Source: Halicephalobus mephisto (taxonomy: Eukaryota; Nematoda; Chromadorea; Rhabditida; Panagrolaimidae). Taken from it: DNA of 64,000 nt. The translations under genes and the position numbers were made by a program. The notes below the pieces were generated by a model. The model was given only the letters and a program-made list of their open reading frames with translations, was not told the DNA's origin and ran no database searches. Shown piece after piece: positions 34,107 through 44,441 of the stretch (positions are counted from its first letter, which is position 1; every line of letters starts with the position of its first letter). The DNA lies in assembly GCA_009193035.1 (NCBI GenBank), contig SWDT01000009.1, positions 1 to 64,000 of the forward strand, written 5' to 3'.

Positions 34107-35032
34107 TTTTAATCTTCTTCACGTTATTAGCATTCAGAAGTGAAAAAAATCAGTGCAAGGCTGTCCGGGAAACGGATGAAACAAATCGAGTTTGACAAAG
34201 ACGGAAGGAAAACTGGCCATGAAAATTTCGCGTCGGGAACCCTCGGCCCGCGTTCATTCCGAAGGACGCGAGGTGTTCGAAAATTTCAGTTTTATTTTTT
34301 TTCGATTTTTATTTTTATTTTTTTTTTAATTTTTATTTTTAATTTTTTTCGATTTTTATTTTTTTTAATTCTATCGCAATTTCTAAAATCTCCTAGAATT
34401 TAGTACTATTTTAAAACTTTTCAGAATTTTATAAAAACTTATAAAATCAGATTTTTAGGATTCTCATTGAACCTTCTGCAATCTCCCAAAAGGTTATGAA
34501 ATCTTCTGGGAAGTTTATCTTTATTGAAAAATAGTCATCACGAAAATTGTATTTTAAATTTTTAAATCAAATTTGAACCGATTTTGAACTAATCCAAGTT
34601 CGGAAATCAAGTTTTAAAAAATCAACAACTTTGATCATCGTCAATCCTGGATACATGAAGAGAATTTCAGTTTTATCTTTGAGCTGATTTATTTCCAAGG
34701 TACTAAAAACAGAAAATTCTCAATTTCACCAAAAAATTCTAAATATCCAATGTGGCTGGCAATTTTCCCTTCAAAGATTTCTTCAGATGGGAAGATTGAT
34801 CTCAAGCCAGAGATTAATCCAAGGACCTTCAAGTCAGCCACAACTAGTAAAAGACCCATATATCTGGAGTTTTCAAAAGTTCACACATGTCTGCTCTTAT
34901 CTGATTATTTATTTACAAACTCATTTTAAAAAGTATTGTGATAAACAGACAAGTAGTGTAATATATCAATCAAAAAATTTTTAAAAATTAAAAAAAAACA
35001 AAAAAATGAAATCAAGCAACGTTGAAAAAACA
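34107..35032. other. Intergenic sequence
   Basis: The first 160 bp upstream of nrd-1 are GC-richer (GGAACCCTCGGCCCGCGTTC), likely its promoter. The rest is AT-rich, with no supported gene. Confidence 0.5.
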
Positions 35033-35262
35033 AAGTCGACTCTCGCCACGAAAATCCCTGATGATGAAGAGAACTTCTTTTTTGCCAATGCGAATCGAAT
35101 GTAATGCAAAACTGGTGTCAGAAAAAAGTCGACTCTCACCACGAAAATCCCTGATAATCACAACGAACCACTTCATTCACCAGTGCGAGTAGATTTTAGT
35201 GCAAAACTAACTTCAAACAGGGAAATAGACTCTCGCCACGAAAACCCCTGATGACCGTAATG
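35033..35262. repeat. Left arm of 7-kb-spaced inverted repeat
   Basis: Contains three GACTCTCRCCACGAAAATCC cores separated by AACTTCTTTTTTGCCAATGC and ACTTCATTCACCAGTGCGAG segments. The same sequence, nearly identical over at least 220 bp, lies in reverse orientation at about 42297-42610. The cores belong to the family seen tandemly at 18.6-19.9 kb and 55.3-56.2 kb. Confidence 0.85.
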
Positions 35263-35677
35263 AGTTCCTTCACTCTGAAGTGCGAGTGGGATTTCTTGCG
35301 AGAAGCGACTTCACTGAAGTTGAGCGCTGATATAAGGATTTTTCAAAAGTAATTTTTAATTTTAATTTTGCTACATTGAATTTATTCTTTTTTGTATTAT
35401 GTTCGTCGTTTGCAGACGTGTTTATTCCGAGATGAACCTACTGATCAGGATTAAAACGTGAATTATGGCTGCAGTCCACGACAGCGAGGGCCGAATGAAG
35501 GGGATCTGTGCCGAGACGTCCGTCGATAACCGGACTAAACGCTTATTTCTAATTCCGAAGAAAAGTAAAACGTACCTTTTGAATTTCTTTTGTGTTCTTT
35601 TGTAAAAAGAGACGAGAGCAAACAACCCTAATGGATCCCTCGGACTTTCCATTTCCATACTTTGTAAAACTGACCTT

Positions 35678-37290
35678 ATGAAGAGATTCCTGATTCTGAT
35701 TTTGTTAATCCCGGTCATTTACGGACTGTACTCTAGCTGCATCGGGAACAAGCAGCAATGGTAAGGCTATTTATATAAGGACTAATGCTGAAGTCGACAG
35801 GTGTGGCTGTGGATACAACCGAGAAGCCCTGGGACGTGAGTTTTTCCAACCAAAACTGCAATTCTAGAAATCTTCCAAGATTTCGTCAAAATTTCAAAAC
35901 CCAAAATCAAGATCCTAAAAGTTCGTTTCGAAACAATGTTTTTAAAAAATTCATTTTTTACTTGAAAAATTGAAATTTTGTGCGAAATTTTAGAAATCTT
36001 CCAGAATTCAACAAGGACTTTAGAATTTCAAGATTCTAAGGTTTTAGGATTCTAGGATTTTAGGATTCTAGGAATTTAGGAAATTCGTTTCGGAACAATT
36101 TTGTTGAAAAAATTGGTTTTTTTAATTACAATATTTTAGCTTGTGTCGGAGGAGAATGTCCCGATGGTTACATGTGCATCTGTGATTACTGTTGTGAGTT
36201 TTTTCGATTCTGATTCGATTGAATAAAAGGAAATGCCCTCAGGCGAAGGCTGTCGAGATGACTGTTACGATTGCGCACTCTTCTCTCAATATTGCGATAA
36301 TCCAAATTACTGTGAATTGAGACAGGTGGGGATATTTATAATTTTGCTTGAATCACTTATTTTTGGAAGGATTATATATCATTCGAAAACCTGATTGACG
36401 TTTGTATCAGTTACGTACATTTTCGGTTTTTTCAAGTCTGGAGACATTTTAGAAACTTTTGAATCGAAAGTTCTGAAATTTTACGATCGATATATCAAAA
36501 TTTTCCAAAATAAGTATTACTATAGAAAATTACTCAAAAACTTATTTTTACATTGAATATTTACAAAAATTTTCGATTTTTCTTCAAATTAAGAAATAGC
36601 TTAAAATTCCGTAATTTGATATATCAAAATTTTCCAAAATAAGTATTACTATAAAAAATTACTCAAAAACTCATTTTTACATCGAATATTTACAAAAATT
36701 TTCGATTTTTCTTCAAATTAAGAAATAGCCTAAAATTCTGTAATTTGATATATCAAAATTTTCCAAAATAAGTATTACTATAAAAAATTACTCAAAAACT
36801 CATTTTTACATCGAATATTTGCAAAAATTCTTGATTTTTCTTCAATTAAGAAATAGCCTAAAATTCTGTAATTTGATATATCAAAATTTTCTGAAATGAA
36901 ATATTACTATAGAAAATTACCCGAAAACTTATTTTCACATGAAAGATTCACGGAGATTTTCGATTTTTCCAAGTCAAACAACGCATTAAAACTTGCTTCC
37001 TAAAATTTCGTAATTTGATATATCGACAGTTTTCGAGTGAAGCGTTATTCTTTCAAAACAAGTGGTCATTATGTCATCCGAAAACTTTCCCATGTCTGTA
37101 TTTAGTGTATGTAAGAATTTTCAATTTTTCTGAAGCTAAATAACAATTTTAAAATTTTGAAATATCGAAGTTTTCGAATGCAATGCTGTTTTTAAAAATA
37201 ATCTGAAATTTGTATTTTTAGAAATGTATGAAAACCTGTGAAATTTGCAACGATGAGGACGGCGGTGATGATGATGATACGACGAGATAG
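35678..37290 (+). CDS. Small secreted Cys-rich protein with ShKT-like C terminus
   Basis: Five short exons: 35678-35760, 35801-35835, 36140-36193, 36243-36325 and 37222-37290. All junctions have GT/AG and keep frame, giving 107 aa. Residues 1-16 are a signal peptide (MKRFLILILLIPVIYG). The mature part is packed with Cys: a CGCGYN segment, then CVGGECPDGYMCICDYCC, then a region ending KCMKTCEICNDEDGG. The final half has the C...C...C...KCMKTCEIC pattern of nematode ShKT (SXC) domains, though the spacing is only approximate. An acidic Asp-rich tail closes it. Likely extracellular; the specific role is unknown. The first intron is just 40 nt and the last is about 900 nt of tandem repeat. Confidence 0.7.
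36400..37040. repeat. Intronic ~115-bp tandem repeat, five units
   Basis: Inside the last intron of the Cys-rich gene. Units share GATATATCAAAATTTTCCAA, AATAAGTATTACTATAAAAA and AAATTACTCAAAAACTCATT. Confidence 0.85.
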
Positions 37291-37343
37291 GCTGATAATT
37301 ATTTTTTATTATTGGTATTTGCACTGAAATGAAATTTGCACTT

Positions 37344-38166
37344 TTAATTCCTTCGAGGAAGGATGACCGGTCTTCTTGGGGGTAGTTGGACTCGGATTCG
37401 ATGATGAGCAGTTTCCCTCGAATCTTCTTCTGAATTGTTTAGTCTGGCAAGAATTAAACTGTTGAGTTTCTTGTCGAGACCGGGAACGAGCCATTTCGCG
37501 AGTCCTGTCTGGAGGAAAGTGGACAATTCCCGGGGTTGGGCCTCCCGGAGGAGTCCTCGATCAGCCGCTGGAGAGGACCCGTATCTGATTCTGTGGTACT
37601 CCTCCAGAGCCTGAGTCTTGTTGTCTACAGTATTTCAATTGGGAGAACTTACTGTGTCGCAGTTTTTTTGAGATTCTTGAAGACAGATTCTGCGTGTTCG
37701 TTCCAGGACCGCTCGTGTTTCGGAATCGAGTTCAGGAGTCCTTCTGATTTCTTTGTTCGGGATTACTGTAGTGGAATCATGGTCGAAATTTAATTTAGTT
37801 TCGGAATCTCGTCCTAGTTGGATGTTCAGGGGCTTCAACCCGAAGGGCAAGGGTATCTGGACTCCGGAAACGGCTTCTTGTCTGTGACTGGACTCCGCCA
37901 TGGCCGTATTTATCAAATCCGTCGCCATTTGGGCCGGATTAAAGAAATCTCGAGGAACTTTAAATTCGTTTTTTATATCTGTTTGGGATTTTCTATAATG
38001 GAAAATTCCCCTAGGCATTTGAGGAATTACTGTAGTTCTGAATTCTGGCAACAAATATTGGGATACTGTAAATATTGGAAAATTTCCTAAAAAATTTTAT
38101 TTTTAAATTTTTTAAAAAATAAAACAAACCAAAAATTAATAAAATAAAATAAAAAATTTTCGGCAT
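37344..38166 (-). CDS. Secreted protein of unknown function
   Basis: Exons 38166-38130, 38086-37653 and 37610-37344, about 245 aa. The short first exon plus the start of exon 2 give a signal peptide (MPKIFYFILLIFGNFPIF, cleavage near Ser-Gln-Tyr). The second intron is only 42 nt; its acceptor GACTCAG was chosen because it restores the open frame. The mature protein is polar, has two Cys close together (ICLQESQKNC), a LEEYHRIRYGSSPAADRGLL segment and a basic Arg/Pro-rich C terminus. No domain is recognised. It faces the ShKT-like gene tail to tail with only 53 bp between stop codons. Confidence 0.7.
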
Positions 38167-38439
38167 CAGATATGTTCCATTTTAAAGATTCAGAACCAGT
38201 CATAAATTTTGATTTTTTTAGAATTTCTAAAAAAATTTAAAATAACAAATTTTGAATGTTTTTGGATCAATTTGGATCGAACGAAAAGTGGAAAAATGGC
38301 GAAACAAAAAGAAACGGAGATTAATCGACATTTCGTCTTCGGTCTGGTTGTCACGGAATTCTCTTGTCATAGGGGACTACAAAAATACTTTTCTTGATCT
38401 CTGATACTCGTCTTTTCTGTATTTTCATAATTATATTGA

Positions 38440-39210
38440 AAATTTAAAATATTCCACAATATTCCAAAAACTGTTCCGCCGCGAATTTTTGAAACTTTCC
38501 AGTTAGGACCGAAATTGCGAATTTAGTATTTATAGGATTCTGAAAAGTTCTAAAATAATAAACTGTAGAATTGTATATTATAAAAAATTTAAAATGTTCC
38601 GAAAACTGTTCCGCCGCGAATTTTCGAAACTTTCCAATCAGGACCGAAATTGTGAAACAATATAAAATTCTAGAAAATCTTAAAAATAATAAATTCTGCA
38701 ATTTAAAGTATTTCACAAAATTCCAAAAACTGTCCCGACGTGAATTTTCGAAACTTTCCAGTCAGGACCGAAATTGTGAATTTAGTATTTATAAAATTCC
38801 AGAAGATTCTAATCACATTCTAAGAAGAAAAATATTTGTGACGAAATTCAGAAAAAGTATCCCTGAATGAATTTCCGGAATTTTCCACTTGAGACCGAAA
38901 ACAACCTTTTTGTTTACGCAATTTTTCAAGGTTTCAAAGCCATCAAAAATTTTAAATTACAATATTATAAAAAAACAGAAATATGAATGATGAAATTTTG
39001 GACAATTATTTCGGCACGAATTTTACGAACTTTCCAGTTGAGACCGCAAAATTTAAAATTAATTTTTTTGTAATTTTCAAAGGTTTATAAATTATATTAT
39101 TATAAAAACAAAAATATAAATGATAAAATTCTAAAAAACGGTCTCAACGCGAGTTTTATGGATTTTCCAGTTAAGACCTAAAAATTGCAAAATTCAGTAA
39201 TTTTTAAAAA
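38440..39210. repeat. ~115-bp repeat with hairpin motif
   Basis: About six degenerate units, each with a left arm such as CTGTTCCGCCGCGAATTTT or GTCTCAACGCGAGTTTT and a right arm such as ACTTTCCAGTCAGGACCGA. These are members of the dispersed hairpin family. The remaining AT block to 39530 repeats TTTAAATTAAATAATTT. Confidence 0.75.
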
Positions 39211-39589
39211 ATTGAAAATTAAATGATTTTAAAAAAATTTAAATTAAATAATTTAAAAAAATTTAAAATCAAATAATTTTAAAAAATTTAAATTAAATAA
39301 TTTAAAAAAAATTTTAAATTAAATAATTTTAAAAAAATTTAATAATAAATAATTTTTAAAAATTTTAAATTAAATAATTTTAGAAAATTTTAAATTAAAT
39401 GATTTTAGAAAAATTAAAATTAAATGATTTTAGAAAAATTTTAAATTAAATAATTTAAAAAAAATTTAAATTAAATGATTTCTTCAAAAAAATTGAAAAT
39501 TGAACAATTTTCTTTGGAAAAATCGGAAATTGTAACCGGTTGAAAATAGGGAAAATAAATAAGAAAAGACAAGTTTTATTTTCTCGTGT

Positions 39590-40997
39590 TTAAACTTTCA
39601 ACTTTACAGAGAGATCTTCAGAATCGGGAGCGTGATCGGTGGAATTGAGATCCGCGGCAAGGGACAGATTAGTCAAAAATTCGGTCTCTGACTGGTCGAG
39701 ATGAGTTCTGAAAAATTTGATTAATGAATTTTTATTTTTGGATGGATCACCTGGTGGGTCCTGAAGCGAGATAAGCTGATTCTCCAAGTTCCCTCACGAG
39801 ATTACAGAAAACTGGAAAATCTTCTTCGTGACAAATCGTGTGATCGATCGTCACATTCGAGAGACAATTGCAGAAGACGTCATCACAGTGGTTTCTGCCT
39901 TTTTGGGCATCGTAGCAGTTGTCGTGGTCGAAACAGCAGTTATTTACGTTATCTAAGAAATTACATCATAAAAACCAAAAATAACAATTCCCTAAAAAGT
40001 GGTCCTAGCACGAATTTTGAGAATTTTTTAAAATTATAAAATTACAGTATCATAAAAACCGAAAATAACAATTTCCAAAAAAAGTGATCCCAACACAAAT
40101 TTTTAAAAATTATAGAATTACAAAATTTTTGTTAGTTTTGAAATTACATCATAAAAACCAAAAATAACAATTTCCAAAAAATCGTCCTAACACAAATTTT
40201 TAGAAATTATAAAATTACAGCATCATAAAAAACAAAAATAACAATTTCCAAAAAAATGGTCCTAACACGAATTTTGAGAATTTTTAAAAATTATAAAATT
40301 ACAGCATCATAAAAAACAAAAAAACAATTCCCTAAAAATGGTCCTAACACGAATTTTGAGAAATTATAAAATTCCAAAATTTTTGTTAGTTTTAAAATTA
40401 CAGCATCATAAAAAACAAAAATAACAATTTCCAAAAAAAGTGATCCTAACACAAATTTCGAAAATGTCAAAAAAATTAAAAATTACTGTAAAAAACAAAT
40501 TAATTTTCAAATTTAGAATCTTGGTAAATTTTTTTTTAAAATTAAAATATTTAATTTTTAAGTAAAATATTTATTTTTAAAATTAAATAAAAATGTTTTT
40601 TTAAAATTAAAATATTTATTTTTGAAATTAAAATATTTATTTTTAAAATTAAATAAAAATGTTTTTTGAAAATTAAAATATTTATTTTTAAAATTAAATA
40701 AAAATGTTTTTTGGAAATTAAAATATTTAATTTTTAAGTAAAGTATTTATTTTTGAAATTAAATAAAGATGTTTTTTAAATATTACTTTTGATGTCGGGA
40801 CAATCCTTGTCGATAGTGCCCTCGGCAACTAGCATCGAAAATCCGTCAGTTCCGCAACTCCAGGGATTATCCAGCTGGATTTCTTCTTCGGAGCTTGTTT
40901 CGTAATCTTCCACATGGATCATCGGCCGATCTGTTGTTGGAAGACTTGATGAAATTGAAAACAAAAAAATCAACAAAATAAAATTGAATAACTTCAT
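39590..40997 (-). CDS. Secreted phospholipase A2-like protein
   Basis: Exons 40997-40787, 39952-39751 and 39707-39590 give about 176 aa. A signal peptide (MKLFNFILLIFLFSISSS) precedes an acidic pro-like segment, then WSCGTDGFSMLVAEGTIDKD and the PLA2 active-site helix NNCCFDHDNCYDAQKGRNHC, with the His-Asp pair of CCxxHDxCY intact, followed by CDDVFCNCL. The second Cys-bearing helix and a short acidic tail follow. The family hydrolyses the sn-2 ester of phospholipids with Ca2+. The canonical Ca2+ loop YGCxCGxGG is not visible; the region before the helix is instead CGTDGFS, as in other nematode PLA2-like proteins I recall. Catalytic activity is therefore likely but not certain. Exon joins keep frame. 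Confidence 0.85.
39960..40760. repeat. Intronic tandem repeats
   Basis: Intron 1 of the PLA2-like gene: about six units with AAAACCAAAAATAACAATTT and GTCCTAACACGAATTTTGAG, then about six AAAATATTTATTTTTAAAAT units. GTCCTAACACGAATTT is the left-arm motif of the dispersed hairpin family. Confidence 0.75.
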
Positions 40998-41149
40998 AAT
41001 TTTGAAGCACAATGAAAAATCAACAGAAATCGATAAAGAAGAAAGTTACAGGGGCGGAAGAAACTGGATCTGGACATGACGGGACACGGACTCTGGAGAG
41101 AACTTAACTGACAACTATCAGAATCACAAAGTATAAAAAATCAGAAATC

Positions 41150-41440
41150 ATCTTTTTCACGAAATGGTCCCAACACGAATTTCTGAAACTAAAAAATCGA
41201 AAAATGGTCCTAACACGAATTTTTGAAACTAAAAAAAGTTAAGAAATAGTCCCAACACGAATTTCTGAAACTAAAAAAAGTTAAAAAATAATTCCAGCAC
41301 AAATTTCTGAAACTAAAAAGTCGAAAAATGGTCCCAACACGAATTTCTGAAACTAAAAAAAGTTAAAAAATAATCCCAAGACTAATTTCTGAAACTAAAA
41401 AACCAAAAAATGGTCTCGATACGAATCTTTGAAACCGTAG
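41150..41440. repeat. ~35-55-bp repeat of hairpin left arms
   Basis: About seven copies of GGTCCCAACACGAATTTCTG plus AAACTAAAAAAAGTTAAAAA. Only the left arm of the hairpin family is present here. Confidence 0.8.
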
Positions 41441-41529
41441 AAAATGATAAAAGTTATAATTGTAGATAATTTTATGGTTTTTGCGAAATTTGAAATTGAT
41501 TCAAACTTTTCTATAAACTCCGAAGATTT

Positions 41530-41970
41530 TAAAAATTTACTGTTATGTCAGTATATCAACTAATTACTGCGTTAGCCTAAACCAGAGTAAATGGTTTCGA
41601 GGGGAAAATTTGATGTAATAGAAATGGGTATACTGTATATAACAGACTAAATGTTGACTAGTTGATATATAATTATTTTTTAATTTTTATTTTACTCATA
41701 TATTAACTAATTACTGCGTTAGCCTAAACCAGAGTGAACAATCTCGAGGGCAAAGTCCTACATAACAGAAATGGGTATACTGTATATAACAGGCCGAATG
41801 TTGACTAATTAATATATAATTATTTTTTTATTTTTATTTTACTCATATATCAACTAATTACTACGTAAGCCTAAACCAAAGTAAATAGTTTTGAGGGGAA
41901 ATCTTACTTAACAGAAATGGGTATACTGTATATAACAGACCGAATATTGACTAATTAGTTAATATACGTG
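41530..41970. repeat. ~140-150-bp tandem repeat, three units
   Basis: Each unit has CAACTAATTACTGCGTTAGC, CTAAACCAGAGTAAATGGTT and GAAATGGGTATACTGTATAT. Confidence 0.9.
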
Positions 41971-42059
41971 TTTATTGTTTTCAATCTTGTTATTGTTTGG
42001 ATAAATAAGACTCTCATCCTTCGTCACTCACGAAACCACACTGGTTCGCGGAATCTAGA

Positions 42060-42296
42060 ATTTATAAATTTGACAGATTTAAAAAATTAAATTTTCATCA
42101 TGTACATGATTGACAGATTTTTAAATTTATTTTGTAATAAATGCAACGTAAATAAAACAATAAAAATTAGCTCAAAATGCCGAAATTAGGACTTAACATC
42201 ACCGGGATCATTCATGTATCATTCCTGAAATCTCGGCATATGCATTCAGCTGCTATCCAGACGAGATTTTACCTACATTTAAAAATGTAGAAACTC
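42060..42296. other. Intergenic sequence
   Basis: Mixed composition with no supported gene. Confidence 0.4.
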
Positions 42297-42610
42297 ATTT
42301 CGGTCATCAGGGATTTTCGTGGCGAAAGTCTATTTCCTCTGTTTGAAGTTAGTTTTGCACTAAAATCTACTCGCACTGGTGAATGAAGTGGTTCGTTGTG
42401 ATTATCAGGGATTTTCGTGGTGAGAGTCGACTTTTTTCTGACACCAGTTTTGCATTAAATTCGATTCGCACTGGCAAAAAAGAAGTTCTCCTCATCAGGA
42501 ATTTTCGTGGTGAGAGTCGACTTTTTTCTGACACCAGTTTTGCATTAAATTCGATTCGCACTGGCAAAAAAGAAGTTCTCCTCATCATCAGGGATTTTCG
42601 TGGCGAGAAT
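42297..42610. repeat. Right arm of 7-kb-spaced inverted repeat
   Basis: Reverse-complement copy of 35033-35262 with one extra internal duplication of about 85 bp (the CTTTTTTCTGACACCAGTTT ... CAAAAAAGAAGTTCTCCTCA unit is present twice). It ends just before the stop of the F-box-type gene. Confidence 0.85.
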
Positions 42611-42666
42611 TGAGTTTTATTTTTGCAATGATAGAATTATAAAAATTTTCGAATATTTTTGAAAAA

Positions 42667-44135
42667 TCAAAAAGTAGAAGTTATACCGTATCTCGTGATG
42701 GAGGAATCCGGATCTATCCTCATTCTCAAAAACATAAAAATCGGAATAAAATTTAATTTTTCATTTTGTTCGATGCAAAATCCTATTTCTGGCCGGATTC
42801 CTTCTGCGAATTCGATCTGTTGGAGATTCCGCTTCAGATGCTCAGGTCCGACGTTCTTCGAAAAAACAAACGTGATTCTTTTTGTGTTTTTTGAAGCATA
42901 TTTTCGAATAAAATTTGCATAATCCCCGAGGGTGACGGTCCCGGGGATGTTGTAAATTTTGCATCCTTCAAGTTCGGTCTTCCTTTTCCATTTGTACAGT
43001 AACGTGAATCCAGCGTCTTCGGGAATTTCCATGTTTTCAATTTGAAGACTGAAATTTTTATTTAAATTTAAAAAAACAGGATTTTTGATTTTGAAATAAC
43101 AGATTTAAAAACGAGAAAGTGATACAAAGTCCTTAGATAAACAATGGACATAGTCCTCGAACCACGTGCTGCCGATCGAAGGACAGGTTTGGCTTTTGTA
43201 CTTTCTGGACCAGTTTTGGAAGTTTGGCCATGTTTGACAGGGAACTTTTCGAAATAAAAATTTGGTTTTATTTAATAAATATCTTTTAAAAAATTCCAAA
43301 TGGATTTTATGGATTTTCTCAGAAAATAAAAACTTATTTTACACCATTTTAGAAATTTTCTAATCAGTTTCGGAAGTTTGGCCATGTTTGACAGGGAACT
43401 TTTTGAAATAAAAATTTGGTTTTATTTAATAAATGTCTTTTTAAAAAATCTCAAAAGGATTTTATGGATTTTCCTAGAACATTTCAATCTGGTCTTGAAT
43501 GGAATATTCTAGAAAAATTCAACCCAATCTGAAATGGTTTTTTCTAAAAAATTTTAAATAATTTTTTAAATATAAAATTCATCAAAAATTTTAAAAATTC
43601 TAAAATTACAAAAAACTGACCAAATGAAATCCGCGAATCTTGTTTTTTTCAAAATGTACTGGAATTCCGGAGGCGGATAAATCCGGGTCCCGGTGATGTG
43701 GATTCCGACGATGACTTTCCGCTTCGACAAGTGTTCGAAATCTTCTAAATTTAATTCGCAGTTTTGTAACCTCAGGAAACGGGGATAAATGGACCTGACG
43801 GACCGGATCACATCCCGGACTTGGATCTTCGACATGTCCGAAAAAGTCAATTCACATCCGTCGAAATTCAAAGTTTTTAAAGTTTGAACATAATCATCGA
43901 CGGATAAACATTTAAATCCGCACTGGAAGCTGATCTCGAAGGGATTTTCCTGGACGAAATTGAAAGAAATTCCGTGGCCTTTGAAAGTGGCTTTCGCGAT
44001 GGGACATCCTCTTTCTTCTTTTTTCAGCTTCTGGTAGTGATGACACGTGTCCCCCAGCTTCAGACAGATCGAGGACGGGGCTACACTGAGGACGTAACGG
44101 ATAACGGAGTCTGGAAACCGGAAATCCGACGACAT
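42667..44135 (-). CDS. F-box/FTH-type nematode protein
   Basis: Two exons, 44135-43621 and 43048-42667, about 298 aa. The start ATG at 44135 opens SSDFRFPDSVIRYVLSVAPS and CLKLGDTCHHYQKL, resembling the degenerate F-box that begins many Caenorhabditis FBXA/FBXB-type proteins. Leucine-rich, FTH-like segments follow (LKTLNFDGCELTFSDMSKIQ, FLRLQNCELNLEDFEHLSK) and, in exon 2, GCKIYNIPGTVTLGDYANFI. Such proteins usually act as substrate adaptors of SCF ubiquitin ligases; the substrate is unknown. The intron of 572 nt contains an internal tandem duplication that includes an exon-like block (43190-43290 and 43370-43460). The gene starts 306 bp downstream of the ahr-1 stop on the same strand, so an operon is possible. 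Confidence 0.7.
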
Positions 44136-44441
44136 CTCAGTCAATCAAAAAATCAAAAAATTAAAAAAAATTAAAAAAATTAAAAAATCAAAAAAATTAA
44201 AAAATAGATTTTAGACTTCCGAAAATTAAAAATTAAAAAGTTAAAAATTTTTATAAAATTCTGGAGAATTTAAAATAGATTCTGAAGAATTCCAGAAATT
44301 TTTACAAATGATAGTGAACGACGAAACTAGAAGTGAATCAAGTCAGGTATCGATTGAACGAGTCCCTTCATAAAAAAGTCAAAACTGGTGTTTTGTTTTT
44401 ATTCAGAAATATCTGTGACTTTATTGATGAAAAACGAAATA

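Noticed and set aside
42367..42613. Open frames with repeated FLPVRIEFNAK or FRGESRLFSDT segments
   Set aside because: They lie wholly in the inverted repeat array and mirror its duplication.
43105..43299. Open frame as a middle exon of the F-box-type gene
   Set aside because: No combination of donor and acceptor keeps frame with both flanking exons, whereas exon 1 to exon 2 splices directly in phase.
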